A stretch of 64,000 bases of DNA from Kribbella qitaiheensis (lineage in GTDB: Bacteria > Actinomycetota > Actinomycetes > Propionibacteriales > Kribbellaceae). This document shows positions 21,329-29,667 of the stretch, in pieces (position 1 is the first letter of the stretch; every line of letters starts with the position of its first letter). The notes beneath the pieces were generated by a model, which was not told the origin of the DNA, did not search any database, and was given only the letters and a program-made list of their open reading frames with translations. Both the position numbers and the translations under genes were made by a program. Location: NCBI RefSeq assembly GCF_014217565.1, contig NZ_CP043661.1, positions 5,828,001 through 5,892,000 of the forward strand. Reading direction: 5' to 3'.

Positions 21329-22273
21329 CTAGCCGGCAGGCGGGTACTGCGTGAGGTCGATGTCGATCACCTTGACCCCGGTCGGGACGTACTTGACCAA
21401 GGCAACGTTCTCGCGCACCAGCTCGTCGCCGAGCGAATCACCGGTACGGCGGTCGATCACCGTGCGCCAGATCTCGTTGCGACGGAAGTACTCGGCACCG
21501 GCCCGGAAGAACCGCTCCCCGCGCGCGAACACCCGGTACGACGAGGAGGTGCTCTCGTCGGCGAAGATCTCGCCTTCCAGGTAACGGTCGCTGACGCCGA
21601 CCCGCAGCTGGAACGTCTGGTCGGTGTCGTTGCGGAACTGCAGATCCACGTAGTTGTAGACGATGCTGCAGCCGACTCCCCACGGCAGCACGCGGCCGTT
21701 GTCCGGGAACGGGTCGAAGCTGTGCGTGGATCGCTGCGTCACGGTCAGCGGCGAATGGAGCACCATCCAGTGCAGCAGGTTCGCCAGCTGGCAGATCCCG
21801 CCGCCGATCCCCGGCCGGGCCTGACCGTTCGACAGCCGCATGCCCTTGAGATATCCCTTGCGCCGGGTCGCGTTGCCGACCAGCTTGTTGAAGGAGAACG
21901 TCTCACCAGGCTTGATCACCAAGCCGTCGACCTGGGCGCAGGCAAGCTTCAGGTTGGTCACCTTGTTGTGCTGCATCCACATCTCGGTCTCGCCGAGCTG
22001 CCTGAGCAGCAGCGACTTGTGCCGCTTGACCCGGACGGGCAGATCCTCGCTCTGGCGGGTATTCGCGAACGCAGTGTCCGACCGCATCCACTCGATCCGC
22101 CGCCGGGCCCGGTGATACCGCACAGCGACCGGATAAAGCGCCGGAATCCGCTGCGACCAACGCCGTGCACCGACTCGCGGCAACACCCGGGCCAACTCGG
22201 CCGGAGTCAGCTCATCGGCCTCGCCGAGGTCAGGCGCGGACAGATTCGTCATGGTGGTGGTGCTCTCAGACAT
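21329..22273 (-). CDS. VanW family protein
   Basis: 314 residues with the VanW domain in the second half: PGETFSFNKLVG, GMRLSNGQARPGIGGGICQ (GGGICQ is the hallmark) and STHSFDPFPDNGRVLPWGVGCS. VanW proteins occur in some vancomycin clusters, but their biochemical role is not established and most, as here, stand alone. ATG 22273 has GGGGGAA upstream; the longer reading frame is not credible. No signal peptide is apparent. Confidence 0.9.
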   Translation of the reverse strand: MSESTTTMTNLSAPDLGEADELTPAELARVLPRVGARRWSQRIPALYPVAVRYHRARRRIEWMRSDTAFANTRQSEDLPVRVKRHKSLLLRQLGETEMWMQHNKVTNLKLACAQVDGLVIKPGETFSFNKLVGNATRRKGYLKGMRLSNGQARPGIGGGICQLANLLHWMVLHSPLTVTQRSTHSFDPFPDNGRVLPWGVGCSIVYNYVDLQFRNDTDQTFQLRVGVSDRYLEGEIFADESTSSSYRVFARGERFFRAGAEYFRRNEIWRTVIDRRTGDSLGDELVRENVALVKYVPTGVKVIDIDLTQYPPAG

Positions 22274-22466
22274 TCGTTCCCCCAGAACGGGACATGATCG
22301 ATCCCCCGGATCGATCCGGCAAACGCTACGCCCGCCCGCATGGCAGCCAGATGACAACAGCCACACGATCGGATTGCGCCAGGTAAGACGCCCCCAACCC
22401 CACCCAAGTTCGACTGGCCGCCCCAAACTCCTCACCAAGGGCCGGCATTACGGAGGGTGGCCGGGT

Positions 22467-23468
22467 TCAGCCGATTTGCAGGGCGGTACAGACCCAGCGG
22501 CCGCGGTGGACTTCGAGGCGAAGGGCGATCGCCCGGGAGCGTTCGCCGTACCGGACGTGGGCGGCGACTTCGGCAACTTCGGTGGCGGGGTTGCAGACAT
22601 GCACCGAACGAACCGCGCTGCGCTCCTTCAACCCACGGGCGGTCGCCGTGGTGGTCAGCCCGAGGACCCGGACCCGGCGGTTGAGCTCACCGAACACAGT
22701 CGAATCCGTGAACCGGACCAACTGCGAGATCGGCCGATCCCCGGCCAGCACCTCGGCCACCGCCTGCACCAGCTTCGACGCCCAGGCTTGCGGATCCGGC
22801 AGCCGCGGCCCCGCCGGCACCAACCGCAACGCCGGCGCCGCCGGCACAACCTCAACCTCAAGCTCAACCTCCTGATACCGCAGCGCCAACGCCCCCTGCG
22901 TCATCCCCCCAGCCCGAACCAAGTCGACGCGAGCGCCCCGGCTGGAGTCGATCGAAGTCGGCCCGGAGGTGACCGGAGACGCATCCGAGCCGGAGGTAAG
23001 CCGGGACGAATCCGCACCGGAGCCGAGGTGAGATGCATCCGCGGTGGGGGTGAGTCGGCGCGTGTCCGCGCTGGAGGTGAGGTGGGAGGCGTCCGCGCCG
23101 GGGGTAGGTCGGGACGAATCCGCACCGGAGCCGAGGTGAGATGCATCCGCGGTGGGGGTGAGTCGGCGCGTGTCCGCGCTGGAGGTGAGGTGGGAGGCGT
23201 CCGCGCCGGGGGTAGGTCGGGGCGCGTCCGCGCCGGGGGTGAGGTGGGAGGCGTCTGCGCCGGAGGAGAGCAGCGAGACATCCGCACCAGTGGTGAGCCA
23301 GGGCGCGTCCGCGCCGGAGGAGGGCCGAGCCGTATCCGCACCGGTGGTGAGGCGGGACGCATCTACGCCGGAGGTGAGTCGGGATGTATCCGCGGCGATT
23401 GCCGGGGCCGGGGGTGGGTTGGTGTCGGGGAGGGGGTGGACGGTGGCGAGGGTTTGGTAGGCGCTCAT
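22467..23468 (-). CDS. Rv3235-like (DUF6459) protein with expanded N-terminal repeats
   Basis: 333 residues. The C-terminal 140 or so match the Rv3235/DUF6459 type seen near secA-linked loci in actinobacteria (ARLDL-like start, WASKLVQAVAEVLAGDRPISQLVRF, VHVCNPATEVAEVAAHVRYGERSRAIALRLE). The N-terminal 150 residues are degenerate 10-11-residue repeats of the type SGADASHLT, with one block (ADASHLTSSADTRRLTPTAD and following) duplicated. One base separates its ATG from the upstream LysM gene stop, so the two are coupled. Function unknown. Confidence 0.8.
   Translation of the reverse strand: MSAYQTLATVHPLPDTNPPPAPAIAADTSRLTSGVDASRLTTGADTARPSSGADAPWLTTGADVSLLSSGADASHLTPGADAPRPTPGADASHLTSSADTRRLTPTADASHLGSGADSSRPTPGADASHLTSSADTRRLTPTADASHLGSGADSSRLTSGSDASPVTSGPTSIDSSRGARVDLVRAGGMTQGALALRYQEVELEVEVVPAAPALRLVPAGPRLPDPQAWASKLVQAVAEVLAGDRPISQLVRFTDSTVFGELNRRVRVLGLTTTATARGLKERSAVRSVHVCNPATEVAEVAAHVRYGERSRAIALRLEVHRGRWVCTALQIG
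22975..23400. repeat. Tandem repeats encoding SGADASHLT-type units
   Basis: Degenerate 30-33-bp units with core GTCCGCGCCGG or GTCCGCGCTGG repeat about a dozen times inside the Rv3235-like gene, including a near-identical larger duplication (around 23000-23100 repeated at 23100-23215). The period is a multiple of three, so the frame is kept. Confidence 0.8.
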
Positions 23469-23469
23469 G

Positions 23470-24711
23470 TCACTTCTCCTGGTGGGTAGGCGGCACGGGG
23501 TGGTTGGTGGCTGGTGCTGGGATACGCAGCGCCTGGCCGGGGTAGAGCAGGTCAGGGTCGGGACCGATCAGTGCGCGGTTGGCGGCGTACCACTGCGGCC
23601 AGCGCTCCGCGATAGCCGACTCACTCGCGCCCGGCCCGAGCTCGGCCGCGGCCAGCCCCCACAAGGTGTCGCCGTACTGAACGACCCGCGTCGCAATCCG
23701 AACCGGCTGCCCCGACCGAAGATCGGTGTACCGAGTAGGCGCCCCCTCAGTCGGCCGATCCGGCACCCCAACCCGTCCCGGTACCTCGACCTGCCCCGGC
23801 ACCTCGACCCGTCCCGGCACCTCGACCCGTCCCGGCACCTCGACCCGTCCCGGCACCTCGACCCGTCCCGGCACCTCGACCCGTCCCGGCACCTCGACCC
23901 GTCCCGGCACCTCGACCCGTCCCGGCACCTCGACCCGTCCCGGCTTCGGCCGCGCCGCCCGCTCAGCCGGAACGGTCGGCTTCTGCCCAGCACGCCCTGC
24001 CCCCGTCGGGCCGCCCGTCAGCCGAACACTCGAAGGCTCCTCCACCGCCCGCCAGTCAGAGGCCCCTGATTGCGTAGGACCTCCGGCCAGGGCTTCAGGC
24101 GTACCGATCTGTGCAGGTCGCGTGGCAGGTACTGCGGTGCGCTGGTCGGTGTGGGCGGAAAGGCGGGGCTCGTCGGTGAGGTGGAGGGCCGAGGGCTTTT
24201 CGGTTGTGCGCCAGGTGGTGGGGGCGGAAAGGCGGGGCTCGTCGGTGAGGTGGAGGGCCGAGGGCTTTTCGGTTGTGCGCCAGGTGGTGGGGGAGGTCGG
24301 GCCGGTTAGGCGGACGGAGGAGGGGGACTCCAGCGGGGCCCAGTCGGAGGAGGCGCCGTTGCCGGGGGTGGCGTGGGCTACTCCGATGGTTAGTGGAGTG
24401 ACGGCGGCTACGCCTAGGGCGGAGCGAAGTAGGGCTCGCGAAGTTTGTGACGTGATCCGGGCGGAGACGGCCGACGCGACGTGGCCTAGGGCGCCTGGTG
24501 CCTGCTCGAGTGCGGTGGCTAGTACGGCGATCAGCAGCCAGGTGTAGGCGACCCAGGCGACGGTGCCGACCGTGAGTACTGCCATCGAGGTCAGGTCCTG
24601 CGTGCTCGCCGAATCGACTGAACCAGCGGTCGCCCAGCGCAGCCCGATGCCTACCCCGACCAGGGCAGCCAGCGCGAGTAGACCTTTCAGCCCCCGGATC
24701 GTCGCTTTCAT
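23470..24711 (-). CDS. Membrane-anchored LysM peptidoglycan-binding protein with Pro-rich repeat linker
   Basis: 413 residues: two hydrophobic spans at about 9-30 and 45-68, a cytoplasmic/periplasmic linker with a 23-residue tandem duplication (APTTWRTTEKPSALHLTDEP unit), then ten six-residue GRVEVP units, and a C-terminal LysM domain (VQYGDTLWGLAAAELGPGA to LYPGQALRIP, about 345-400). It presumably binds peptidoglycan with its C-terminus. Actinobacterial relatives sit beside Rv3235-like and small HTH genes, as here. Confidence 0.85.
   Translation of the reverse strand: MKATIRGLKGLLALAALVGVGIGLRWATAGSVDSASTQDLTSMAVLTVGTVAWVAYTWLLIAVLATALEQAPGALGHVASAVSARITSQTSRALLRSALGVAAVTPLTIGVAHATPGNGASSDWAPLESPSSVRLTGPTSPTTWRTTEKPSALHLTDEPRLSAPTTWRTTEKPSALHLTDEPRLSAHTDQRTAVPATRPAQIGTPEALAGGPTQSGASDWRAVEEPSSVRLTGGPTGAGRAGQKPTVPAERAARPKPGRVEVPGRVEVPGRVEVPGRVEVPGRVEVPGRVEVPGRVEVPGRVEVPGQVEVPGRVGVPDRPTEGAPTRYTDLRSGQPVRIATRVVQYGDTLWGLAAAELGPGASESAIAERWPQWYAANRALIGPDPDLLYPGQALRIPAPATNHPVPPTHQEK
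23767..23946. repeat. Ten 18-bp tandem units encoding GRVEVP
   Basis: CCCGTCCCGGCACCTCGA repeats about ten times, eight of them essentially identical, encoding (GRVEVP)n in the LysM protein. Near-identity at DNA level points to recent slippage expansion. Confidence 0.9.
24153..24290. repeat. Perfect 69-bp tandem duplication in LysM gene
   Basis: Bases 24153-24221 are repeated directly at 24222-24290, adding 23 residues (TTWRTTEKPSALHL-type unit) in frame. The lack of divergence suggests a recent event. Confidence 0.9.
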
Positions 24712-24867
24712 CTGCTTTAGCCTCAGATCTATGAGTTTGCCTTAGTTTGCGTCGGCTTGACTAATATAGACCTGACTGGCAAGGCTTTGGCAAGCTCATT
24801 CGGCGATCTGGGGGTCACGGAAAGTCAGAGCGACCACGGAGAGTGCTGATGAAGTAGGTTTTGGAGC

Positions 24868-25422
24868 ATGCGTCTGGATGCCCTGTTCGAGGACCTGGAG
24901 TCGCAGTTCGACGCGCTGCAGGACGGTGATCTGTACGGCGAAGTGGCGGATCGGATTCGGGCCGAGGTCGGCAAGATCACCGTGCTGGACCGTCTCCGCG
25001 GCGCGGTCGGGACCTTCGTACGGGTCGAGTTGACCCACGCCGAGCCGGTCGCGGGCACGCTCAGCCGGGTCGGCAAGGACTGCCTTCTGCTGGAGGCCGA
25101 GCGCTACGAGGAGTGGCTGATCCCGGTCACCGCACTGGCAGCGGTGCACGGACTCGGGCCGTGGGCCGAGCCGGCCGAAAGTGCGATCGCGGCGAAGCTC
25201 GGCCTGGCGCATCTGCTCCGCGGCATCGCGCGGGACCGCTCACCGGTGACGGTGTTCAGCGCTGTCGCTGGAGCGCACCCCATCACCGGCACGATCGACC
25301 GGGTCGGCGCGGACTTCCTGGAGATCGCGGAGCACCCGCTCGACGCGCCCCGCCGCCGGAGCGAGGTCTACAACTCCCGGCTCGTCCCCACCCAATCCCT
25401 CACCGCAGTACGCCGCCGCTGA
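24868..25422 (+). CDS. Conserved-looking actinobacterial protein of unknown function
   Basis: 184 residues, soluble, no signal peptide. Two similar beta-rich halves can be seen: VGTFVRVELTHAEPVAGTLSRVGKDCLLLEAE (pieces VRVELTH, GTLSRVGKD) and VFSAVAGAHPITGTIDRVGADFLEIAE, suggesting an internal duplication of an Sm/SH3-like fold. It diverges from the LysM gene. The stop codon lies inside the first unit of the downstream tandem repeat. I do not recognise the family. Confidence 0.75.
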   Translation: MRLDALFEDLESQFDALQDGDLYGEVADRIRAEVGKITVLDRLRGAVGTFVRVELTHAEPVAGTLSRVGKDCLLLEAERYEEWLIPVTALAAVHGLGPWAEPAESAIAAKLGLAHLLRGIARDRSPVTVFSAVAGAHPITGTIDRVGADFLEIAEHPLDAPRRRSEVYNSRLVPTQSLTAVRRR

Positions 25423-25608
25423 CGCTCACCCGAGCCAACCGCAGTACGTCGCCGCTGACCTCTGCTCCAAACACCACCGCAGTACGTCGCCGCTGACCTC
25501 TGCTCCAAAACACCACCGCAGTACGCCGCTGCTGACGCTCACCCGAGCCAACCGCAGTACGTCGCCGCTGACCTCTGCTCCAAACACCACCGCAGTACGC
25601 CGCTGACC
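25403..25608. repeat. Six-unit tandem array, 36-39 bp period
   Basis: Units starting CCGCAGTACG begin at 25403, 25439, 25477, 25516, 25552 and 25590. Two variants alternate in an A-B-B-A-B-A pattern: A ends GACGCTCACCCGAGCCAA, B ends GACCTCTGCTCCAAACACCA. The first unit overlaps the 3' end and stop codon of the preceding gene; the rest fill the gap up to the convergent HTH gene. There are no unique spacers, so it is not a CRISPR array. Confidence 0.9.
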
Positions 25609-25646
25609 CTGTCGACCCAGAGGCAGTGCGGAGAGGAGTAGGCGGC

Positions 25647-25895
25647 TCAGGTGTTGGCTTCTTCGGGGGTTTCTGCTTCTTCGCCGAAGGGGTGGGTGTC
25701 TATGAACTGCTTGGTTTCGGTGTAGAGGCGCTCGATGTATTTCTCGAGCTCGGTCGACTCCACCCGCCACTGGCCGCGGCCGCCGATCTTCACCGCGGGG
25801 ATGTCACCGCGGCGGACCAGCGCGTAGACCTGGTTGGCGGAGATGTTCAGCACCTCCGCGACGTCGGAGAGCTGGAGGAAACGCGGTGCCGGCAT
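25647..25895 (-). CDS. Small helix-turn-helix (excisionase/BldC-like) DNA-binding protein
   Basis: 82 residues of the MerR-like winged-helix excisionase superfamily: RFLQLSDVAEVLNISANQVY forms the HTH, RRGDIPAVKIGGRGQWRVES the wing, then a helix LEKYIERLYTETKQF. ATG 25895 (MPAPRFLQL) is chosen because it begins the domain; an upstream frame to 25943 adds a basic leader. Homologous small HTH proteins accompany Rv3235/LysM loci in actinobacteria, so it is likely a chromosomal regulator rather than a phage excisionase. Confidence 0.85.
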   Translation of the reverse strand: MPAPRFLQLSDVAEVLNISANQVYALVRRGDIPAVKIGGRGQWRVESTELEKYIERLYTETKQFIDTHPFGEEAETPEEANT

Positions 25896-26042
25896 GTGCT
25901 TCAGTTTGCCACGGTTGGCCTCCGGATGAGGCCGTTTGTCCACAGATGACCGGAGACGATCAGCAGTAACCCGGCCGACACGGCAGAATGTCGATCTCCG
26001 AGAGCGATCAGGTAGTGACGGCGAGACATCTGGGGAGTCCGA

Positions 26043-26705
26043 GTGGTCGACAGTTCAGCGGTGCGGAGCGGCTTCGCGGCGCCGTCAACCCCGACCGTGC
26101 GCAACAGGAAAGCGCGGTGGAAGGACGGCCGGCTCGTCCTCGGCGTGCTGCTGGTGGCGATCACAGCGCTCGCCGGCGCCAAGTTGCTCGCGTCGGCCGA
26201 CGACACGACCACCATCTATGCCGCCGATCGCGATCTGCCCGCGGGCACCAAGCTCACCACCGACGACCTGACCACTGTCCGCGTCCGCTTCACCAGTAAT
26301 GAGGAAGCCGGGCGGTACGTCGATGCCGCCGCCGACCTGAAGGGTCTGGTCGTCGTGCGCGCCATCGGAGCGGGCGAGTTCATGCCGCGCCAAGCAGCCG
26401 TCACTCAGACCGAGAACGACCGCACCGAGCTGCCACTGTCCATCGCGGCGGGCCGCTTGCCCGGCGACACGGCCGTGGGCGACCAGGTGGACGTCTGGGT
26501 AGTCCCCAAAGACGCGGACCAGCAGGCCAAGAAGCTCTGGGACACCATCCGCGTAGTTCAGGTCGACACAGTGAAAGGTGTAGCCGGCGGTTCCGCTCGT
26601 CGGCAGGTCCTGGTCGGGCTGGACCCGGCTGACCTGCCCAAGCTCCCTGCTGCCCTGGCAGCGATGAGCACGGGCGAGCCGGTCCTCGTCCGGCGAGGCC
26701 GCTGA
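26043..26705 (+). CDS. SAF-domain membrane protein (CpaB/RcpC-like)
   Basis: 220 residues: one N-terminal membrane span (LVLGVLLVAITALAGAKLLA) then an SAF domain (YAADRDLPAGTKLTTDDL) and a beta-rich extracellular part. CpaB/RcpC proteins belong to Flp/Tad pilus machines. The gene is coupled (TGATG) to a CpaE/TadZ-like ATPase, but no TadA, TadB/C or pilin gene is present in the window. Start GTG 26043 is tentative. Confidence 0.8.
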   Translation: MVDSSAVRSGFAAPSTPTVRNRKARWKDGRLVLGVLLVAITALAGAKLLASADDTTTIYAADRDLPAGTKLTTDDLTTVRVRFTSNEEAGRYVDAAADLKGLVVVRAIGAGEFMPRQAAVTQTENDRTELPLSIAAGRLPGDTAVGDQVDVWVVPKDADQQAKKLWDTIRVVQVDTVKGVAGGSARRQVLVGLDPADLPKLPAALAAMSTGEPVLVRRGR

Positions 26706-27973
26706 TGGCAGTACCGCTCCTCCTGGCAGTGACCGGTGCTCCGTGGGAGGCGGACGTCGTACGCCGGGCAGAGCGCGCGCCGGGCATCCGCGTCGTCCGC
26801 AGGTGCGTCGACATCGCAGACGTGATGGCGGCAGCGGCCAGTGGTCAGGCCCGAGCCGTGCTGCTCGCAGAAGACCTTCCACGGTTGACCTCTGACGCCG
26901 TAGCCGCTCTGCACTCGCGGCGGATCGCGGTTGTCGCCATGGTCGACCCGTCGGACACAGGTGAGCCGTCCGGCGGCGAGGACCGCCTCAGCCGGATGGG
27001 GATCGAGCGGATTCTCCCGGCGGACGTGAGCGCCGAAGACCTCGGCCGGGCGATCGTCGACGCGGTCGAGTCCGGGCCGCCGGCCACCGTCAACCACTTC
27101 GCCGGCGGCTTCGTGCCGTACGCGGGAGACGCGCCATCCAACGAGCCACCCCGCCCGTACGGCGAGGGGACCGGCCGGGTGATCGCAGTCTGGGGCCCGA
27201 CCGGCGCACCTGGTCGCAGTACGGTCGCTGTCGGGCTGGCAACGGAGCTGGCGGCCAAAGGGATGCCCACGCTGCTTGCGGACGCCGATGTGTACGGCGG
27301 GACGGTGGCGCAGCAGCTCGGCATGCTCGACGAGACTTCAGGGTTGGCCGCAGCGGCGCGGTCAGCCGGCGGCGGCTCGCTGGACGTGGCAGTGCTCGCA
27401 CGGCAGGCCCGGCAGGTCAGTCCCCATCTCCTGGTGCTGACCGGGCTGAGCAGGGCCGACCGCTGGACCGAGCTCCGACCGGCAGCGATCGAGTCGGTCT
27501 GGTTGACGGCGCGCATGCTCGCCCCCTGCACGGTGGTCGACGCCGGCTTCTGCATCGAGAGCGATGAAGAGATCTCCTTCGACACGCTCGCTCCACGCCG
27601 CAACGGCGCCACCCTGGCCACGCTCGAGGAGGCCGACGAGGTCGTAGTGGTCGGTACTGCGGACCCGGTCGGGCTGACCCGCCTCATTCGGGCCCTCCAC
27701 GAACTGCGGGCGGCAGTGCCGTCTGCGAACCCGCGAATCGTGGTCAACCGGCTCCGGTCGGGCCCACTGGGCAACGCCCCGGCGGAGGCTGTCGCCGAGG
27801 CGCTCAGCCGGTACGCCGGAGTACAGGCTGCTGCGCTGCTGCCGTTCGACCAGGCGGCCTGTGACACCGCGATCGCGCACGGGCGGAGCCTCGCCGATGC
27901 GGCGAAATCGAGCAAGCTCCGGAAGGCGATGCAAGGGTTGGCAGCCGGGGTTTCGGCGGATCTGCTCAGTTGA
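26705..27973 (+). CDS. CpaE/TadZ-like MinD-family P-loop protein
   Basis: 422 residues. Residues 1-130 look like a degenerate receiver domain (LLAVTGAPWEADVVRR, VLLAEDLP, IAVVAMVDP); 150 onward is a MinD/ParA-like domain with GPTGAPGRST as the P-loop, LLADADVYGG as the switch and VVGTADPVGLTRLIRAL. In the canonical MinD P-loop the GKT lysine is present; here the corresponding position is Arg (GRS). It probably localises the SAF partner or a pilus-like machine. Overlaps the SAF gene by one base. Confidence 0.82.
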   Translation: MAVPLLLAVTGAPWEADVVRRAERAPGIRVVRRCVDIADVMAAAASGQARAVLLAEDLPRLTSDAVAALHSRRIAVVAMVDPSDTGEPSGGEDRLSRMGIERILPADVSAEDLGRAIVDAVESGPPATVNHFAGGFVPYAGDAPSNEPPRPYGEGTGRVIAVWGPTGAPGRSTVAVGLATELAAKGMPTLLADADVYGGTVAQQLGMLDETSGLAAAARSAGGGSLDVAVLARQARQVSPHLLVLTGLSRADRWTELRPAAIESVWLTARMLAPCTVVDAGFCIESDEEISFDTLAPRRNGATLATLEEADEVVVVGTADPVGLTRLIRALHELRAAVPSANPRIVVNRLRSGPLGNAPAEAVAEALSRYAGVQAAALLPFDQAACDTAIAHGRSLADAAKSSKLRKAMQGLAAGVSADLLS

Positions 27974-28097
27974 AATATGGGGGTAAACCCCACCGACAAG
28001 CAGCTCTGGATATGCCAGGGTTGGCCCCAGTCAGCACCGTCGGTACGGAGCGGACCGCCAAGCAGCTCCGTCACCATCGCAGCATCAGGGGAGAACC

Positions 28098-28886
28098 ATG
28101 TCCGAGGTCCAGGGCCGGCCGGCCGGCACGATGAGCACCGAGCGCAGATACGGCATCGCGATCTCGGTCGCGCTGATCCTCGGCGGTGCGTACTGGGCCC
28201 TGACCGGGCTGACCGATGACAGCAGGTCCAGCCAGGGGTCGTATCCCGTGCAGGACGGTGCGATCACGATCCAGGCCGTGTCGGCGGATGTCGACCTGGT
28301 CACCGGTGACGTTTCCGAGGTCACCGTGACCAGGAAGTTCAACCGGAACCTGTTCGGGTCCGACCCGAAGGAGAAATACAGCGAGGGGAAGCTGGAGCTG
28401 AAGGACACCGGCTGCGGGTTCCTGTCGTTCGGTTGCGACACCGACTACCAGATCACCGTGCCGAGGGATCTCAAGGTGACCATCGAGAGCAGCAGCGGCG
28501 ATCTCAAGGTGTCGGATCTGTCCGGCGGCGCGACGGTGAAGACGTCGTCCGGCTCCATCGAGATCCACCACGCGGGCGGCGAGGTGGAGTTGAGGTCGTC
28601 GTCCGGCGACATCGGCGGCGACGGCTTGACCGCGACCGGCGTGACGGCGCAGAGCAGCTCCGGCGATATCGAGCTGGCCTTCGACGGCCCACCGCAGAAG
28701 GTCGATACCCAGTCCAGCTCCGGCAACATCGAGATCCAGCTGCCGGCCGGCGCCGAGACGTACAAGGTCGACGCCGACACGAACAGTGGTGACCACACGG
28801 TCGAGGTGAAGACAGACCAGGCATCGGCCCGCGAGATCAAGGCGAAATCGTCCTCCGGCGACACGGTCGTCGAGTACGGCAACTGA
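28098..28886 (+). CDS. DUF4097 beta-solenoid membrane protein
   Basis: 262 residues: N-terminal membrane span (YGIAISVALILGGAYWALTGL), then a DUF4097 region built of repeated SSSGDxxV strands (ESSSGDLKVSDLSG, KTSSGSIEIHHAGG, RSSSGDIGGD and so on), at least six copies. Such proteins form right-handed beta-solenoids on the outer face; function unknown. An alternative start is the internal ATG 28131 (MSTERRYG). Confidence 0.85.
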   Translation: MSEVQGRPAGTMSTERRYGIAISVALILGGAYWALTGLTDDSRSSQGSYPVQDGAITIQAVSADVDLVTGDVSEVTVTRKFNRNLFGSDPKEKYSEGKLELKDTGCGFLSFGCDTDYQITVPRDLKVTIESSSGDLKVSDLSGGATVKTSSGSIEIHHAGGEVELRSSSGDIGGDGLTATGVTAQSSSGDIELAFDGPPQKVDTQSSSGNIEIQLPAGAETYKVDADTNSGDHTVEVKTDQASAREIKAKSSSGDTVVEYGN

Positions 28887-29010
28887 CGCCGCCAGAGCTC
28901 GCCGACGGGGATCTCGTCCCCGGGTCCCACCCGGTACGCCGTACGCCGGAGCGCCTCCCGGGGGTTGACCGGGGGGAGCTGGGCTGCATGTCCTGAGTAG
29001 TCTTGCGCGC

Positions 29011-29667
29011 ATGCCTGACGACAAGCCCGTGCCGCGCGGCCTGCTGGTCGACTGGGGTGGAGTGCTCACTTCCGGTCTCGACGAGGCTCTGCGCCGCTGG
29101 GCCGAGCTGGACGGCCTCGACTTCGACGCCTACTACCGGGCGATGGTCGGCTGGCTCGGCGCCAGCCCTGCCGAGGCCGAGATCAACCCGATCCACGCGC
29201 TGGAGCGCGGCCAGATCGCCGTACCGGACTTCGAGCGCAAGCTCGCGGCCCTGCTGGTCCGCGAGGACGGCACGAACGTGCCCGCCGAGGGACTGATCGA
29301 GCGGATGTTCGCGCATTTCGAGCACCAGCCGCAGATGTCGGCGCTGATCCGCCGGGCCAGGGTGATCGGCATCCGCACGGCGCTGCTGTCGAACTCGTGG
29401 GGCAACTCCTATCCCCGCGAGACCTGGGACGGGATGTTCGACGACATCGTCATCTCCGGCGAGGTCGGCCTGCGCAAGCCCGAGCCGGAGATCTTCCTGC
29501 TCGCGGCCGAGCGGATCGGGCTGGCCCCGGCCGAGTGCGTCTTCATCGACGATCTCGAGCTGAACATCGCCGGCGCCCGCGAGCTGGGCATGATCGCGGT
29601 CCACCACACGTCGTACGAGCAGACGCGGCAAGAGCTGGAATCGGTGTTCGGAGTAGATCTGACGTGA
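29011..29667 (+). CDS. HAD-superfamily hydrolase
   Basis: 218 residues of HAD subfamily IA: motif I LLVDWGGVL (nucleophile Asp, but the usual second Asp of DxD is Gly), motif II LLSNSWG, motif III GLRKPEPEIF with its Lys, motif IV CVFIDDLELN. The motif I variant is common among actinobacterial HAD proteins without a proven substrate. Its stop overlaps the start of the GT87 gene (GTGA). Confidence 0.88.
   Translation: MPDDKPVPRGLLVDWGGVLTSGLDEALRRWAELDGLDFDAYYRAMVGWLGASPAEAEINPIHALERGQIAVPDFERKLAALLVREDGTNVPAEGLIERMFAHFEHQPQMSALIRRARVIGIRTALLSNSWGNSYPRETWDGMFDDIVISGEVGLRKPEPEIFLLAAERIGLAPAECVFIDDLELNIAGARELGMIAVHHTSYEQTRQELESVFGVDLT

Noticed and set aside
21329..22273. VanW as evidence of vancomycin resistance
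   Set aside because: No vanHAX, vanRS or vanY genes; solitary VanW proteins are common in actinobacteria.
23767..23946. CRISPR-like short direct repeats
   Set aside because: Units are contiguous without spacers and encode GRVEVP in frame.
25403..25608. Possible CRISPR array or att sites
   Set aside because: Two alternating unit types, no unique spacers and no cas or integrase genes nearby.
25647..25895. Small HTH protein as a phage excisionase marking an integrated element
   Set aside because: No integrase, att repeats or phage genes; the neighbourhood matches the conserved chromosomal LysM/Rv3235 setting.
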